Part shown: one piece after another, positions 1-7,915 of the stretch
How positions within the stretch are numbered: the first letter of the stretch is position 1
Layout: the number at the start of each line of letters is the position of its first letter
DNA from: Ensifer sp. MPMI2T
GTDB taxonomy: Bacteria > Pseudomonadota > Alphaproteobacteria > Rhizobiales > Rhizobiaceae
DNA length: 42,182 nt
NCBI RefSeq assembly: GCF_004827385.1
Contig: NZ_SRXN01000047.1
Span: 1-42,182, forward strand
Direction: 5' to 3'
Made by a program: the position numbers and the translations under genes
The notes under the pieces: generated by a model
Seen by the model: only the letters and a program-made list of their open reading frames with translations
The model's database searches: none
What the model was told of the DNA's origin: nothing

Positions 1-2
1 TC

Positions 3-263
3 AATCATGCCGGTGGAGCGCCCGGCACCAAGTCGTCAGTCCATACGCATCCGGGATCCGAGGTATTCTATGTGCTGGCCGGCAAGCTCGGTCAGAAAAC
101 GCCCCACGGCGTGACCCATACTGAAGCAGGCATGACCATGGTCGGACACGGGCCAGACACGCCGATGGAGGTGTTCAACGCCGGCACAACCGATCTCGAC
201 GAGCTGGCCATCTTCGTGATGGACGCCAATCGGCCGTTCTCGTCGCCGGCCAGCCTCGACTGA
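3..263 (+). CDS. Cupin-domain protein, C-terminal part (gene starts before the window)
   Basis: An open frame runs from the first bases of the window to a TGA at 261-263 with no start codon needed, so this is the 3' end of a longer gene. The visible 86 residues hold a cupin motif: a His-x-His-Pro-Gly-x-Glu-x-Phe-Tyr-Val-Leu-x-Gly block near the start, which in the family supplies the metal-binding His and Glu residues, then strand-like segments ending in a short polar tail. The cupin fold covers many small-molecule and regulatory roles, so no substrate is proposed. The next gene, on the opposite strand, ends 43 bases later, so the two are convergent. The cupin call is fairly sure; the function is unknown. 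Confidence 0.7.
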   Translation, partial: NHAGGAPGTKSSVHTHPGSEVFYVLAGKLGQKTPHGVTHTEAGMTMVGHGPDTPMEVFNAGTTDLDELAIFVMDANRPFSSPASLD

Positions 264-306
264 GCGACGTGACGATGGCCGGTATGGGAACGATACCAGG
301 CGATCT

Positions 307-2049
307 TTATTCCGGCAGTCCGGCCTTGCGCAGTGCCGCCGCCAGCCCCTCCATGAGCTGCGGCCGCACAACATCCATCCGGACAAACTCGCCAATCGTC
401 CAGCCGGGCGCGACCTCCAACAGTCGCGCGGCGGCTGTTCGAGCGGCCTCCAGACGATCGAGATTGGCGTAGCTCGCCACCAGGCTGGCATGGAGGATGC
501 TGAAGCCGGGGTTCACCTGGATTCCCAGTGCTGAATACTTGACGGCATCGTCGAACCGCGCGGTAAAGAAGCTCACCCAGGCCAATGCGAGATAGGAATG
601 ATAGTTCATCGGATCGAGCGGGCTCAGCCGAAGTGCCTTGAAGGCGTGTTCGCGCGACCGGTCATAGGTTTCGTTGAACATGTGCACCATCGCGCTTAGC
701 CCGTAGGCGAGCGACGAATTACCGTCCAGCATCAACGCCCTTTCGAGCGCGTTGATGGAGCGGTCATAGTCATGGGTGATCGTGGCGTGGACGAACGCTC
801 CCAGGCAAAGCGCCTGCGGGTCGTCCGTGCCGATGGCGAGCGCTGCGTTGGCATGCTTGAGCGCGGCGACCCTGTCATCGGGCTGGAAGCCGCCGCGCAG
901 GAAACGCTGCTCATATCCCCAAGCCGCGTAGCCATGGGCGCAGGCGTAGTTAGGATCAAGACGCAAAGCCTCGTTCAGCAACCGCAGGGCTTCACTGGTA
1001 TCCGTCGGCGTATTGGCGTAGCTGTGTGGCAACGCGCGGAGGAAAAAATCATAGGCGTCAAGGCTATCCGGCCGTTTGCGACGCGCCCGCTCGATCTCTG
1101 CGCGCCTGAGCGTCGGCGCGAGCGTACCAACGATGCGTTCGGTCAACTGATCCTGCAGATCGAAGATGTCTTCGGCCGCGCCCTCGAACTTGTCGGCCCA
1201 GATATGGGTTGCATCCTTCCCTTCGATCAGTTGCGCAGTGATACGCAACCGGTTTGCTGCCCGCCGGATACTGCCTTCCAGCACGTAGCGGACGCCCAGT
1301 TCTCTGGCGACCTGTCTGACGTCGAGCGTCTTGCCTTTGTAGGCGAAGGTGGAATTTCGCGCGATGACGAACAGGCTCGGGATCTTCGACAGATTGGTGA
1401 TCACATCCTCGACCAGTCCATCGGCAAAATACTCCTGCTCGGGGTCGCCACTCATATTCACGAAGGCAAGCACGGCAATCGATGGCTTGTTCGGCAAGGC
1501 AAGCGGCCGGGCCAGTCGCGCTCCCGGAGAAGTGCCTTCCTGCACGAGGCGGTGAACCGTGACCGGCTCGGCAATGTTTTTGACCTGCTGCTCACCCATC
1601 GATTCGAATCCGAAGGTGAGCGTCTTTTCGACCTCGCGTGCGACCTTGCCGGAGACACAGATGCCGCCCGGATCGGCGAGTTGCTGCAGACGCACGCACA
1701 CGTTTACGCCTTCGCCATAGCGGTCGTCGCCGTCGACGATAACTTCGCCGAGATTGAGCCCTATTCTTAGCTCAAGCCGCTCATTCTGCGCCGCGTCTGC
1801 ATTGCGCTCGCTGAGTGAGCGTTGCAGCGAAACGGCGCATTCCACAGCGTCGACGACGCTGCCGAACTCGGCAAGCAACCCGTCGCCCATGAGCTTGAAG
1901 ATGCGGCCGCGCCGCTTCGCGATTTCCGGCTCAATCAGCTCTTTGCGGATCGCGCTAAGGCGTTCGAATGTCCCGGTCTCGTCACGCTCCATCAGCGCCG
2001 AGTACCCGACGACGTCGGCCGCTAGGATAGCCGCGAGCTTCCTCTCCAT
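307..2049 (-). CDS. Class III adenylate cyclase with C-terminal TPR region
   Basis: A 580-residue protein predicted to make cAMP from ATP in the cytoplasm. The N-terminal catalytic domain (about 1-170) has the full class III set: metal-binding Asp12 (in ADVVGYS) and Asp56 (in MGDG), base-selecting Lys52 and Asp109, and transition-state Asn116 and Arg120. A TolB-N-like segment follows (about 190-320, with SIAVLAFVNMSGDPEQEYF), then helical repeats of TPR type to the end, where expanded rhizobial cyclases usually carry a sensory or protein-binding module. No membrane segment is seen. The ATG is followed at once by the typical RKLAAILAADVVGYS start. It is transcribed alone, convergent with the cupin gene. 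A close architectural relative lies at 36398-38176. Which signal it senses cannot be read from the sequence. Confidence 0.88.
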   Translation of the reverse strand: MERKLAAILAADVVGYSALMERDETGTFERLSAIRKELIEPEIAKRRGRIFKLMGDGLLAEFGSVVDAVECAVSLQRSLSERNADAAQNERLELRIGLNLGEVIVDGDDRYGEGVNVCVRLQQLADPGGICVSGKVAREVEKTLTFGFESMGEQQVKNIAEPVTVHRLVQEGTSPGARLARPLALPNKPSIAVLAFVNMSGDPEQEYFADGLVEDVITNLSKIPSLFVIARNSTFAYKGKTLDVRQVARELGVRYVLEGSIRRAANRLRITAQLIEGKDATHIWADKFEGAAEDIFDLQDQLTERIVGTLAPTLRRAEIERARRKRPDSLDAYDFFLRALPHSYANTPTDTSEALRLLNEALRLDPNYACAHGYAAWGYEQRFLRGGFQPDDRVAALKHANAALAIGTDDPQALCLGAFVHATITHDYDRSINALERALMLDGNSSLAYGLSAMVHMFNETYDRSREHAFKALRLSPLDPMNYHSYLALAWVSFFTARFDDAVKYSALGIQVNPGFSILHASLVASYANLDRLEAARTAAARLLEVAPGWTIGEFVRMDVVRPQLMEGLAAALRKAGLPE

Positions 2050-2569
2050 AGGGACACCTCAAGCAAGACGACAAGCCGAACGTTAGCATACAGGCAATAA
2101 GCAACCTATAGGTCGCCTCCTCCAGCCGTTCGTATCGATGTAGATGACAATCTCCGAAGGCTGAACGCCTCGGAAGGCAGCGGCTCCCGTTGGCGTGTCA
2201 AGGAGTCTATGCCACTTATTCTCACCTGCGGTTGGCCGCTCGCAGGATCAGATCGTCGGCATTTGAGCAAACGGGCGTTCTCGCAACGGCCTGAATCGGG
2301 CCATTCACGCGCCTGCTTTCGATGACCGCAACGGGTCGGGAACCGTTCTTCACGAGCCGTGTACACGCCTGTTGCGAGGATGTTCGCGTTCTGTGCTACA
2401 AGATTGGATAATGTATCGCCTGGAACGTCCGCCCCTCGTAATCCAAGAAAAAACAACTCTTAGTGATAACAGGCCCGCTCACGATCTGCGCTTCTGCGGC
2501 AATGCTCTTTGGACGCAAAGACAGCGCGAAACTGGGTGGCCAGGGCACGATTTAACGGGAGGATTGCTC
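2050..2569. other. Intergenic region between the divergent cyclase and VOC genes
   Basis: About 520 bases separate two divergently transcribed genes. Neither strand holds an open frame with recognisable protein character. The stretch must contain both promoters, but I could not fix -35/-10 boxes with confidence and I see no LexA box, hairpin terminator or repeat. Confidence 0.5.
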
Positions 2570-2995
2570 ATGAAGCCCCGGATTTCTGTACTGACGCTTG
2601 GTGTCGCAGATCTCGAACGGTCTCTCGCTTTTTATCGTGACGGACTCGGACTGCAGACCCCAGGGATCGTGGGCCGCGAATTCGAGCATGGCGCCGTCGC
2701 GTTCTTTGATCTTTCGAACGGTGTCAAACTTGCGATCTGGAATCAGGACGATCTGGCTCACGATAGCGGCCTGACGAAAGCGCCCGCCAGCAGCACATCG
2801 TTCTCGATCGGCCACAACGTCTCGCAACGAAGCGAGGTGGATGACGTTATGGAACAGGCACGCAAGGCGGGCGCGGCCATCGTGAAGCCCGCCCAAGAGA
2901 CATTCTACGGGGGATATGCAGGCTACTTCACCGATCCCGATGGTCACCTGTGGGAGGTCGTGTGGAATCCGGCCAATTTGCCGGAGGGCGACTGA
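2570..2995 (+). CDS. VOC-fold (glyoxalase/bleomycin-resistance-like) protein
   Basis: A 141-residue protein of the vicinal-oxygen-chelate superfamily, one beta-alpha-beta-beta-beta repeat pair. The start at 2570 is supported by a GGGAGG ribosome site 8 bases upstream and by the family's typical opening (KPRISVLTLGVADLERSLAFYRDGLG). The end carries the usual YFTDPDGHLWEVVWNP block, whose Glu is a metal ligand in active members. The frame is open further upstream to 2372, but that part has no family resemblance. VOC members include glyoxalases, dioxygenases and drug-binding proteins; the sequence alone does not choose. It is transcribed towards the SRAP pseudogene, with no operon partner. Confidence 0.85.
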   Translation: MKPRISVLTLGVADLERSLAFYRDGLGLQTPGIVGREFEHGAVAFFDLSNGVKLAIWNQDDLAHDSGLTKAPASSTSFSIGHNVSQRSEVDDVMEQARKAGAAIVKPAQETFYGGYAGYFTDPDGHLWEVVWNPANLPEGD

Positions 2996-3059
2996 CTTGA
3001 GCCGAGCTTCCGTGACGCTGAGGGTTCCGCAAAGAGCGACACTGCCGATTGTTTGCCCG

Positions 3060-3651
3060 TTAACCCACTGGATCGACGGCTAAAGTGCCTGCCGGTAGCG
3101 GTTTGATGAGCGACTTGGCAGAAACGGTCAGATCCAGCCAGTTGGAACAGGTGTTGCGCTCCAGAATGACGATCTGCCGGTCGTGGTAGGGGGCGATGTC
3201 CGGCCCCGGCTCCATCGTCAGCATGGTGAAGGCTTGCCCAACCTCGGGGGTTTCGCGCCAGATGCCGGCGATGCAGAAGATCGGCTCGTCTTTCTTGGTG
3301 AACAGCCACTTGTCCTTGCGCTTCTTTTTCGGATCCTTTGGGTCCGTGAATTCGTAGAAGCCGTCCGCAATGATCAGGCAGCGATTGGAATTGAACTCCC
3401 GGCCTTCCGACCGAAAATTATACACCGGCCGCTTGTTTTGACCCGACCAGCTCCAGCGCCGCTGCACGAGTTCGGCTTTCATCCCTGGTCCCGTCGACCG
3501 TTCTGACGATGGGTCCGATATCGGTGATCTTGATGTCCTCACGCGCTTCGAGGTTCGGCGCGCCTTCACCGAAGCGGATCTTGATCTTGAGGTCGGCGAA
3601 GTCCTCGACGATCGAGGCGACATCCACCATCAGCCGATAATCATTGCACAT
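3060..3651 (-). pseudogene. SRAP (YedK/HMCES-type) abasic-site protein, frameshifted
   Basis: SRAP proteins cross-link to abasic sites in single-stranded DNA through Cys2. The start at 3651 gives MCNDYRL, so Cys2 is in place after Met removal. The first half runs to RTVDGTRDE, then the frame breaks at 3477-3479, where one extra base in a short A run (minus strand) shifts it. The second half continues in another frame with YNFRSEGREF (active-site Asn), DGFYEF (Glu) and APYHDRQ (His), so all four catalytic residues survive on paper. Removing one A restores a protein of about 196 residues, normal for the family. It is divergent from a second SRAP-like gene across a LexA box at 3689-3703. It is broken as read, by mutation or by a sequencing error. 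Confidence 0.85.
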
Positions 3652-3688
3652 GCGTCCTCCGCTTCGGGTCTGGTTGTCTCTCAATAGC

Positions 3689-3703
3689 GTTCCTGATATG
3701 TTC
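3689..3703. promoter_or_regulatory. LexA (SOS) box between divergent SRAP genes
   Basis: GTTC-CTGATAT-GTTC is an exact match to the alphaproteobacterial LexA operator GTTC-N7-GTTC (GAAC-N7-GAAC on the other strand). It lies 37 bases upstream of the minus-strand SRAP start and ends 5 bases before the plus-strand SRAP-like ATG, so it could repress both. The motif match is seen directly; regulation by LexA is inferred. Confidence 0.85.
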
Positions 3704-3708
3704 TATCT

Positions 3709-4204
3709 ATGATGAGTGCGACCGTTTTCCAGTCCGACGCCCCGCTCGATGAGCGCCGTGTGATCATAAGGCGCCATGACGGCGATGTGGAGATGGTGGA
3801 GCTGCCGTGGGGGCTGCGTCCCCGCGATGACGGCGCGCGCCGTGACCGTCGTCCGGTCGGAAGGACGGATCTTTCCGACCCACCGCTGCCTGGTGCCGGC
3901 CTCGGAGTTTCGCCACAGGAGCTTCAGCTTCTCGCTTGCTAATGGTGACTGGTTCTACTGCGCGGGTATCTGGCGGCCGGCTACCGACGACTGGCCGGAG
4001 GCCTATGCCATCCTTCCGATCGAGCCGAATGCCGATCTTGCGCCGTTTCATACCCGCCAGATGGCAGTGCTGACACGAGATCAGCGCCTGGCGTGGCTCC
4101 ACGGGCTGGTGCCCGAGGAGGAAATCCTGCGCCCGCTGCCGGCAGGGACATTCCGAGTCAAGCGCCATTCGATCAATCCTGTCCAGGCGATGCTGGCGGT
4201 CTAA
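3709..4204 (+). pseudogene. Degenerate SRAP-like gene without catalytic Cys, frameshifted
   Basis: The first frame (3709 to about 3836) opens with ATGATG and reads MSATVFQSDAPLDERR, with VEMVELPWGLRPR, the usual SRAP WGL strand. The frame then shifts inside a GGCGCGCGCC run near 3829-3838 (one base too many or two too few), and the rest reads VTVVRSEGRIFPTHRCLVPASEF through APFHTRQMAVL to PLPAGTFRVKR. Compared with active SRAP proteins it lacks Cys2 (no MC start), the Asn before RSEGR is Val, and the FYE Glu is replaced; only the His is kept. It was therefore probably a non-catalytic paralogue even before the frameshift. Its stop overlaps the dinB stop on the other strand by 3 bases. The LexA box lies directly before the start. 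Confidence 0.75.
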
Positions 4205-5288
4205 AGCGCCAGCCGCAACTGCGGCGCCACCCCAAGGGCCTGCCGTTCCAATGATGACAGCGTGACGCCGAGCAGACGGATTCCCCTGCGCGGCGGGAAG
4301 ATCAGCGCGAGAAGCAGGCTGACCACCTCCTCGAGGTCGCCGATCGTTTGCAGAGGTGCGGTAACCGTCTTGCTGCGGGTGATCTGGCTGAAATCGGCAT
4401 ATTTGATCTTGAGCGTCACGGTTTTGGCGCCGATCTCATTGGCCTCGCAGTAACCCCAGACTTTCTCGATCAGCGGCTGAAGGCCCTCGCGCGCCGGTTC
4501 GTAGGAGTGGATGTCCTCGGAGAACGTGTCTTCTGCGCCGACGGATTTCCGAACCCGGTCCGGCTTAACCTCGCGATTGTCGATGCCGCGGGCGATCCCA
4601 TAGAAATAAGGTCCCGACTTCCCGAAATGTTCGACCAGAAACTCGAGCGTCTTATCCTTGAGGTCCGCGCCCCGATGCCGAGCCGATGCATCTTTTCGGC
4701 CGTTGCCGGTCCGACGCCGTGGAATTTTTTGATCGGAAGCTGCTCGACGAAGGCCGGCCCGTTCTTCGGGGTGATGACAGCGTGACCATTGGGCTTGTTC
4801 AGGTCGGATGCCATCTTGGCGAGGAACTTGTTGTAGGAAATCCCGGCCGACGCATTGAGGCCGGTGACCTGCTTGATCTTCGCCCGGATCTCCGCAGCAA
4901 TCTCGGTGGCGATCTCCATGCCCTTCAGGTTTTCGGTGACGTCGAGATAGGCCTCGTCGAGCGAGAGCGGCTCGATCATCGGCGTGTACTCGGCGAATAT
5001 CGCGCGGATCTGCAACGAGACGGCCCTGTAGACGTCAAAGCGCGGCCTGACGAAGATGAGGTCGGGGCATTTGCGCTTGGCAGTCACCGAAGGCATCGCC
5101 GAATGAACGCCGAACTTGCGTGCCTCGTAGCTGGCGGCCGCCACCACGCCGCGGGCCGCAGGATAGCCGACGGCAACCGGCATGCCCCTGAGTTCCGGAT
5201 TGTCGCGCTGTTCGACCGATGCGTAGAAGGCATCCATGTCTATGTGAACGATCTTGCGCGGTCGCTCGCTGCCTTCGTCATTTGTCAT
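4201..5288 (-). pseudogene. dinB: DNA polymerase IV (Y family), disrupted by a 4-base deletion
   Basis: Translesion polymerase of the Y family. The N-terminal part (272-residue open frame from the ATG at 5288) has the catalytic motifs IDMDAFYASVE and SLDEAYLDV and the helix-hairpin-helix GVGPATAEKMHRLGI. Directly after this the frame is lost at about 4666-4674: compared with the usual GIETGADLK stretch, the bases AGAC are missing. The remainder, with GKSGPYFYGIARGIDNREV, SVGAEDTFSEDI and TVTLKIKYADFSQITRSKT, continues in another frame to the stop at 4201. Restoring four bases would give a full-length protein of about 360 residues. A truncated product would keep palm and fingers but lose the little-finger DNA-binding domain. 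A Cys-rich small gene ends 3 bases upstream and is probably co-transcribed. Confidence 0.85.
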
Positions 5289-5291
5289 CGC

Positions 5292-5552
5292 CTAGCTTCC
5301 ATCAGGTCCCTCAGCCAAACATGGGAAGTGCGCGCCGCATTTATCACCACCCGGCGTCTGCATGCGCTCGCAGCCCATCGCCAGGCGCTGGCGGATCACA
5401 GCGAAGGTCATGCTGGCGCCAAACGCTTTCGCCAACAGCTTGCACTCAAACGAGGAGTGGCGATCGCATGGACGACAGATGAATTCAATGATCGGCTCAC
5501 GGTGATCCCTCAGTCTCGGATTCGGATCATTCACAGGCTCCGGTCGCGACAT
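5292..5552 (-). CDS. Small Cys-rich protein upstream of dinB, unknown function
   Basis: An 86-residue protein beginning MSRPEPVNDPNPRLRDHREPIIEF. It has a Cys-x2-Cys-x2-His cluster (CRPCDRH) at about 33-39 and three further Cys residues (GCER, KCGAHFPC) near the C-terminus, a pattern suggesting a small zinc-binding fold. I do not recognise a named family. The stop lies 3 bases before the dinB ATG on the same strand, which indicates an operon. The LexA box at 5666-5680 is 113 bases upstream and may reach it, though it sits closer to imuA. Coding character is judged from the non-random N-terminus, the Cys/His pattern and the tight spacing. A spurious frame is less likely but possible. Confidence 0.6.
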   Translation of the reverse strand: MSRPEPVNDPNPRLRDHREPIIEFICRPCDRHSSFECKLLAKAFGASMTFAVIRQRLAMGCERMQTPGGDKCGAHFPCLAEGPDGS

Positions 5553-5665
5553 GCGAAAAAATTCCTATTCCTGCCATCGACTTGAATCCGTTCACGGATT
5601 TCTTCGATGGGCGCTCTCGCTCAACTTCCGCGCGCCACGTGCGCATTGACTCATTTTTGCTTTGA

Positions 5666-5680
5666 GAACAAATACAGAAC
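5666..5680. promoter_or_regulatory. LexA (SOS) box upstream of imuA-imuB-dnaE2
   Basis: GAAC-AAATACA-GAAC matches the alphaproteobacterial LexA operator exactly and lies 46 bases before the imuA ATG, the expected place for control of the mutagenesis cassette. Bases 5553-5726 between the two divergent units hold no other feature that I can identify. Confidence 0.9.
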
Positions 5681-5726
5681 ATAATTCGCCATCTCAAGCC
5701 GAAAACGGGTTGCCGTAAAGGAGATC

Positions 5727-6489
5727 ATGACCGCAGCCGTCGCCACTTCGAACCCAGTCCTCGACGTGTTGCGTGAGAAAATCGCCAGCCTGCAATGGGC
5801 AGGCTCACGCAAGCGAAGCGTTTTGCCGTTCGGGGTCCCGGAGATCGACGCCCAGCTGCCGGGAGGTGGGCTCGCCTATGGCGCGCTGCACGAAGTGGCC
5901 GGCGGCGGAAACGGCGCGATCGACGGGGCCGCGGCGGCGCTCTTCATCGGCGGGTATCGCTGCCCGCACGACCGGCACGGTGGTCTGGTGCCTGACACGC
6001 TTCGATATCTTCTTTCCGGCGCTTGCCCAGGTCGGGCTTCATCCCGACCGCGTCATTTTCGTCGAGTGCGACAAGGAAGAGACGGTGCTCGCGAGCTTCG
6101 AAGAAGCGTTGCGTTATGGCGGCCTCGGCGCTGTCGTCGCCGAACTGGTGCGCCTGCCGATGACGGCATCGCGCCGGCTCCAGCTTGCGGCGGAAAAGTC
6201 GGGAACGTTGGGTCTGGTCATCCGCCGCTGGCGGCGCCAGACGGAAGCCTCGGACTTCGGCATGCCGACTGCCGCGGCAACCCGCTGGCGAATTTCGGTG
6301 TTGCCGTCCGAACCGCTACCCGTGCCGGGAGTCGGGCGGGCGCGATGGCTGGCGGAACTGATGCGGGTCAGGGCAGGAGAGGGAGGCGAGTTCATCATCG
6401 GAGCATGTGATGGCCAGGGTCGTATCTGTCTTTCTTCCGACACTGCCGACCGACCGGATCAGGCGCGCCGATCCCTCGCTCTCACCTGA
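5727..6489 (+). pseudogene. imuA: ImuA, RecA/SulA-like mutasome protein, frameshifted
   Basis: ImuA partners ImuB and DnaE2 in damage-induced mutagenesis. The start at 5727 follows an AAAGGAG ribosome site and reads MTAAVATSNPVLDVLREKI, then VLPFGVPEIDAQLPGGGLAYGALHEV, the usual opening. At 5949-5950 there is one G too many: the family reading F-I-x-G-I-A-A-R is only restored by skipping a base. After this the other frame continues with GTVVWCLTRFDIFFPALAQVG, VIFVECDKEETVLASFEEAL and RRLQLAAEKSGTLGLVIRRW, and ends DRPDQARRSLALT at 6489. The corrected protein is about 253 residues, normal length. The 3' end overlaps imuB by 80 bases. Unless the indel is a sequencing error, only a 75-residue stub is correct. 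Confidence 0.87.
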
Positions 6490-7915
6490 CATCCCTCTCG
6501 TGGTGATCGCTAGATGTGGCTCCAAGCGATGGATTGCGGCGGCCGATCGGGCAGCTCTTAAACTCGGTCTTCGCGTTGGCATGCCAGCCGCCAAGGCGCA
6601 GGCGCTGGTCCAGGGTATGGTGATGTTCGATGCCGATCCGGCGGCCGACCTTGCCGCACTGGAACGGCTGACACTCTGGGCCTTGTCGCAGTATTCGCCT
6701 GTTGTCGCCATGGATCCTCCCGACGGCATCGTCATGGATACGGAAGGCGCCGATCACCTTCAGGGTGGCGAGCAACTGATGCTGTCCGGTCTCGTCAATC
6801 GATTCCGCGGCCGGGGCCTTGCCGCCCATGCGGCGATCGCCGATACCTGGGGTGCTGCGCATGCGCTTGCCCGTACCACCAGCCGTGAGACGGTGATTGT
6901 CGGCCGCGGCGAGACGGCCAGGGCGGTGAACCGGCTGCCGCTGTCGTCGCTGCGACTGGCGGCCGAGACCGTAGCAAGTCTCCACACCCTCGGTTTCGGA
7001 ACTGTCGGCGATCTCGCCAGCACACCGCGGGCGCCGCTCACCCTGCGTTTCGGGCCGGAGGTCGGGCTGCGTCTCGACCAGATGTTCGGCCGCGTCGCCG
7101 AGCCGATCGACCCGATCCGCCCTGCGGAGCTCGTCGAGGTCCAAAAATTCTTTGCTGAACCGATCGGCGCAGCGGAGACGATTGAGAAATACGTCAGCCG
7201 CCTCGTGCGGCAGCTCTGTCTGGAACTTGAGAAGCGCGGGCTTGGCGTGCGGCGCGCCGACCTCATCGTCCACCGGGTCGACAACACCATCCAGGCACTG
7301 AGGGCCGGGACCGCCAAACCGGTCCGCGACATCGCCTGGCTCACAAAACTCTTCCGCGATGGCATCGAGAGGATCGAGCCCGGCTTCGGCATCGAGACGC
7401 TCAGCCTGGCCGCAACCCTAGCCGAGCCGCTCATCGAAACACAGTCGGCGTCATCCCTGATCGAAGAACAGGTAACCGACGTGACCCCGCTCATCGATGT
7501 GCTTGGCAATCGCGGCGGCCAGCGGATTTTCCGGGTCGCGCCGGTTGCAAGCGACGTCCCGGAACGCGGTGTGCAGCGGATCGCCCCGACGGCCGATGAG
7601 GACGGGGCCACCTGGCCGCTCCATTGGCCGAGGCCGCCGCGGCTTCTGGCGCGTCCAGAATTGATCGATGTGATTGCCCTTTTGCCCGATCATCCCCCCG
7701 TCTCGTTCACCTGGCGCGGCAAGCGGCGCCGGGTGAAGCGCGCCGACGGACCGGAGCGGATCTTTGGCGAGTGGTGGAAACGCAGCTCCGAGTGGATTGC
7801 GGTCCGCGACTACTTCGTCGTTGAGGATGACAGCGGTGAGCGCTTCTGGATTTTCCGATCCGTCGACGCGGAGACAGGATCGTATAAGTGGTTCATGCAC
7901 GGGATGTTTGCCTGA
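6410..7915 (+). CDS. imuB: ImuB, non-catalytic Y-family mutasome protein
   Basis: A 501-residue intact protein. ImuB links the beta clamp, ImuA and DnaE2; family members look like Y-family polymerases but lack the catalytic acidic residues. Here the position of the usual DMDAF motif is FLPTLPTDR and the SLDE region reads MDPPDGIVMDTEGADHL, consistent with an inactive polymerase fold. The thumb/little-finger part (VASLHTLGFGTVGDLASTPRAPL, FGPEVGLRLDQMFGR) and the conserved C-terminal block (FGEWW, VRDYFVVEDDSGERFWIFR, KWFMHGMFA) are present. ATG 6410 is preferred over the GTG three bases before it. The stop overlaps the dnaE2 start as TGATG, implying translational coupling. It is the only intact member of the cassette. 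Confidence 0.93.
   Translation: MARVVSVFLPTLPTDRIRRADPSLSPDIPLVVIARCGSKRWIAAADRAALKLGLRVGMPAAKAQALVQGMVMFDADPAADLAALERLTLWALSQYSPVVAMDPPDGIVMDTEGADHLQGGEQLMLSGLVNRFRGRGLAAHAAIADTWGAAHALARTTSRETVIVGRGETARAVNRLPLSSLRLAAETVASLHTLGFGTVGDLASTPRAPLTLRFGPEVGLRLDQMFGRVAEPIDPIRPAELVEVQKFFAEPIGAAETIEKYVSRLVRQLCLELEKRGLGVRRADLIVHRVDNTIQALRAGTAKPVRDIAWLTKLFRDGIERIEPGFGIETLSLAATLAEPLIETQSASSLIEEQVTDVTPLIDVLGNRGGQRIFRVAPVASDVPERGVQRIAPTADEDGATWPLHWPRPPRLLARPELIDVIALLPDHPPVSFTWRGKRRRVKRADGPERIFGEWWKRSSEWIAVRDYFVVEDDSGERFWIFRSVDAETGSYKWFMHGMFA

Noticed and set aside
772..1770. A 332-codon open frame antisense to the first cyclase
   Set aside because: Same reason: the minus strand has the catalytic residues, and the plus-strand translation shows no motif.
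4666..4674. Programmed frameshifting as the explanation for the split genes
   Set aside because: No slippery heptamer or downstream pseudoknot common to the sites; the shifts differ in size and direction, and two involve missing blocks of four bases.
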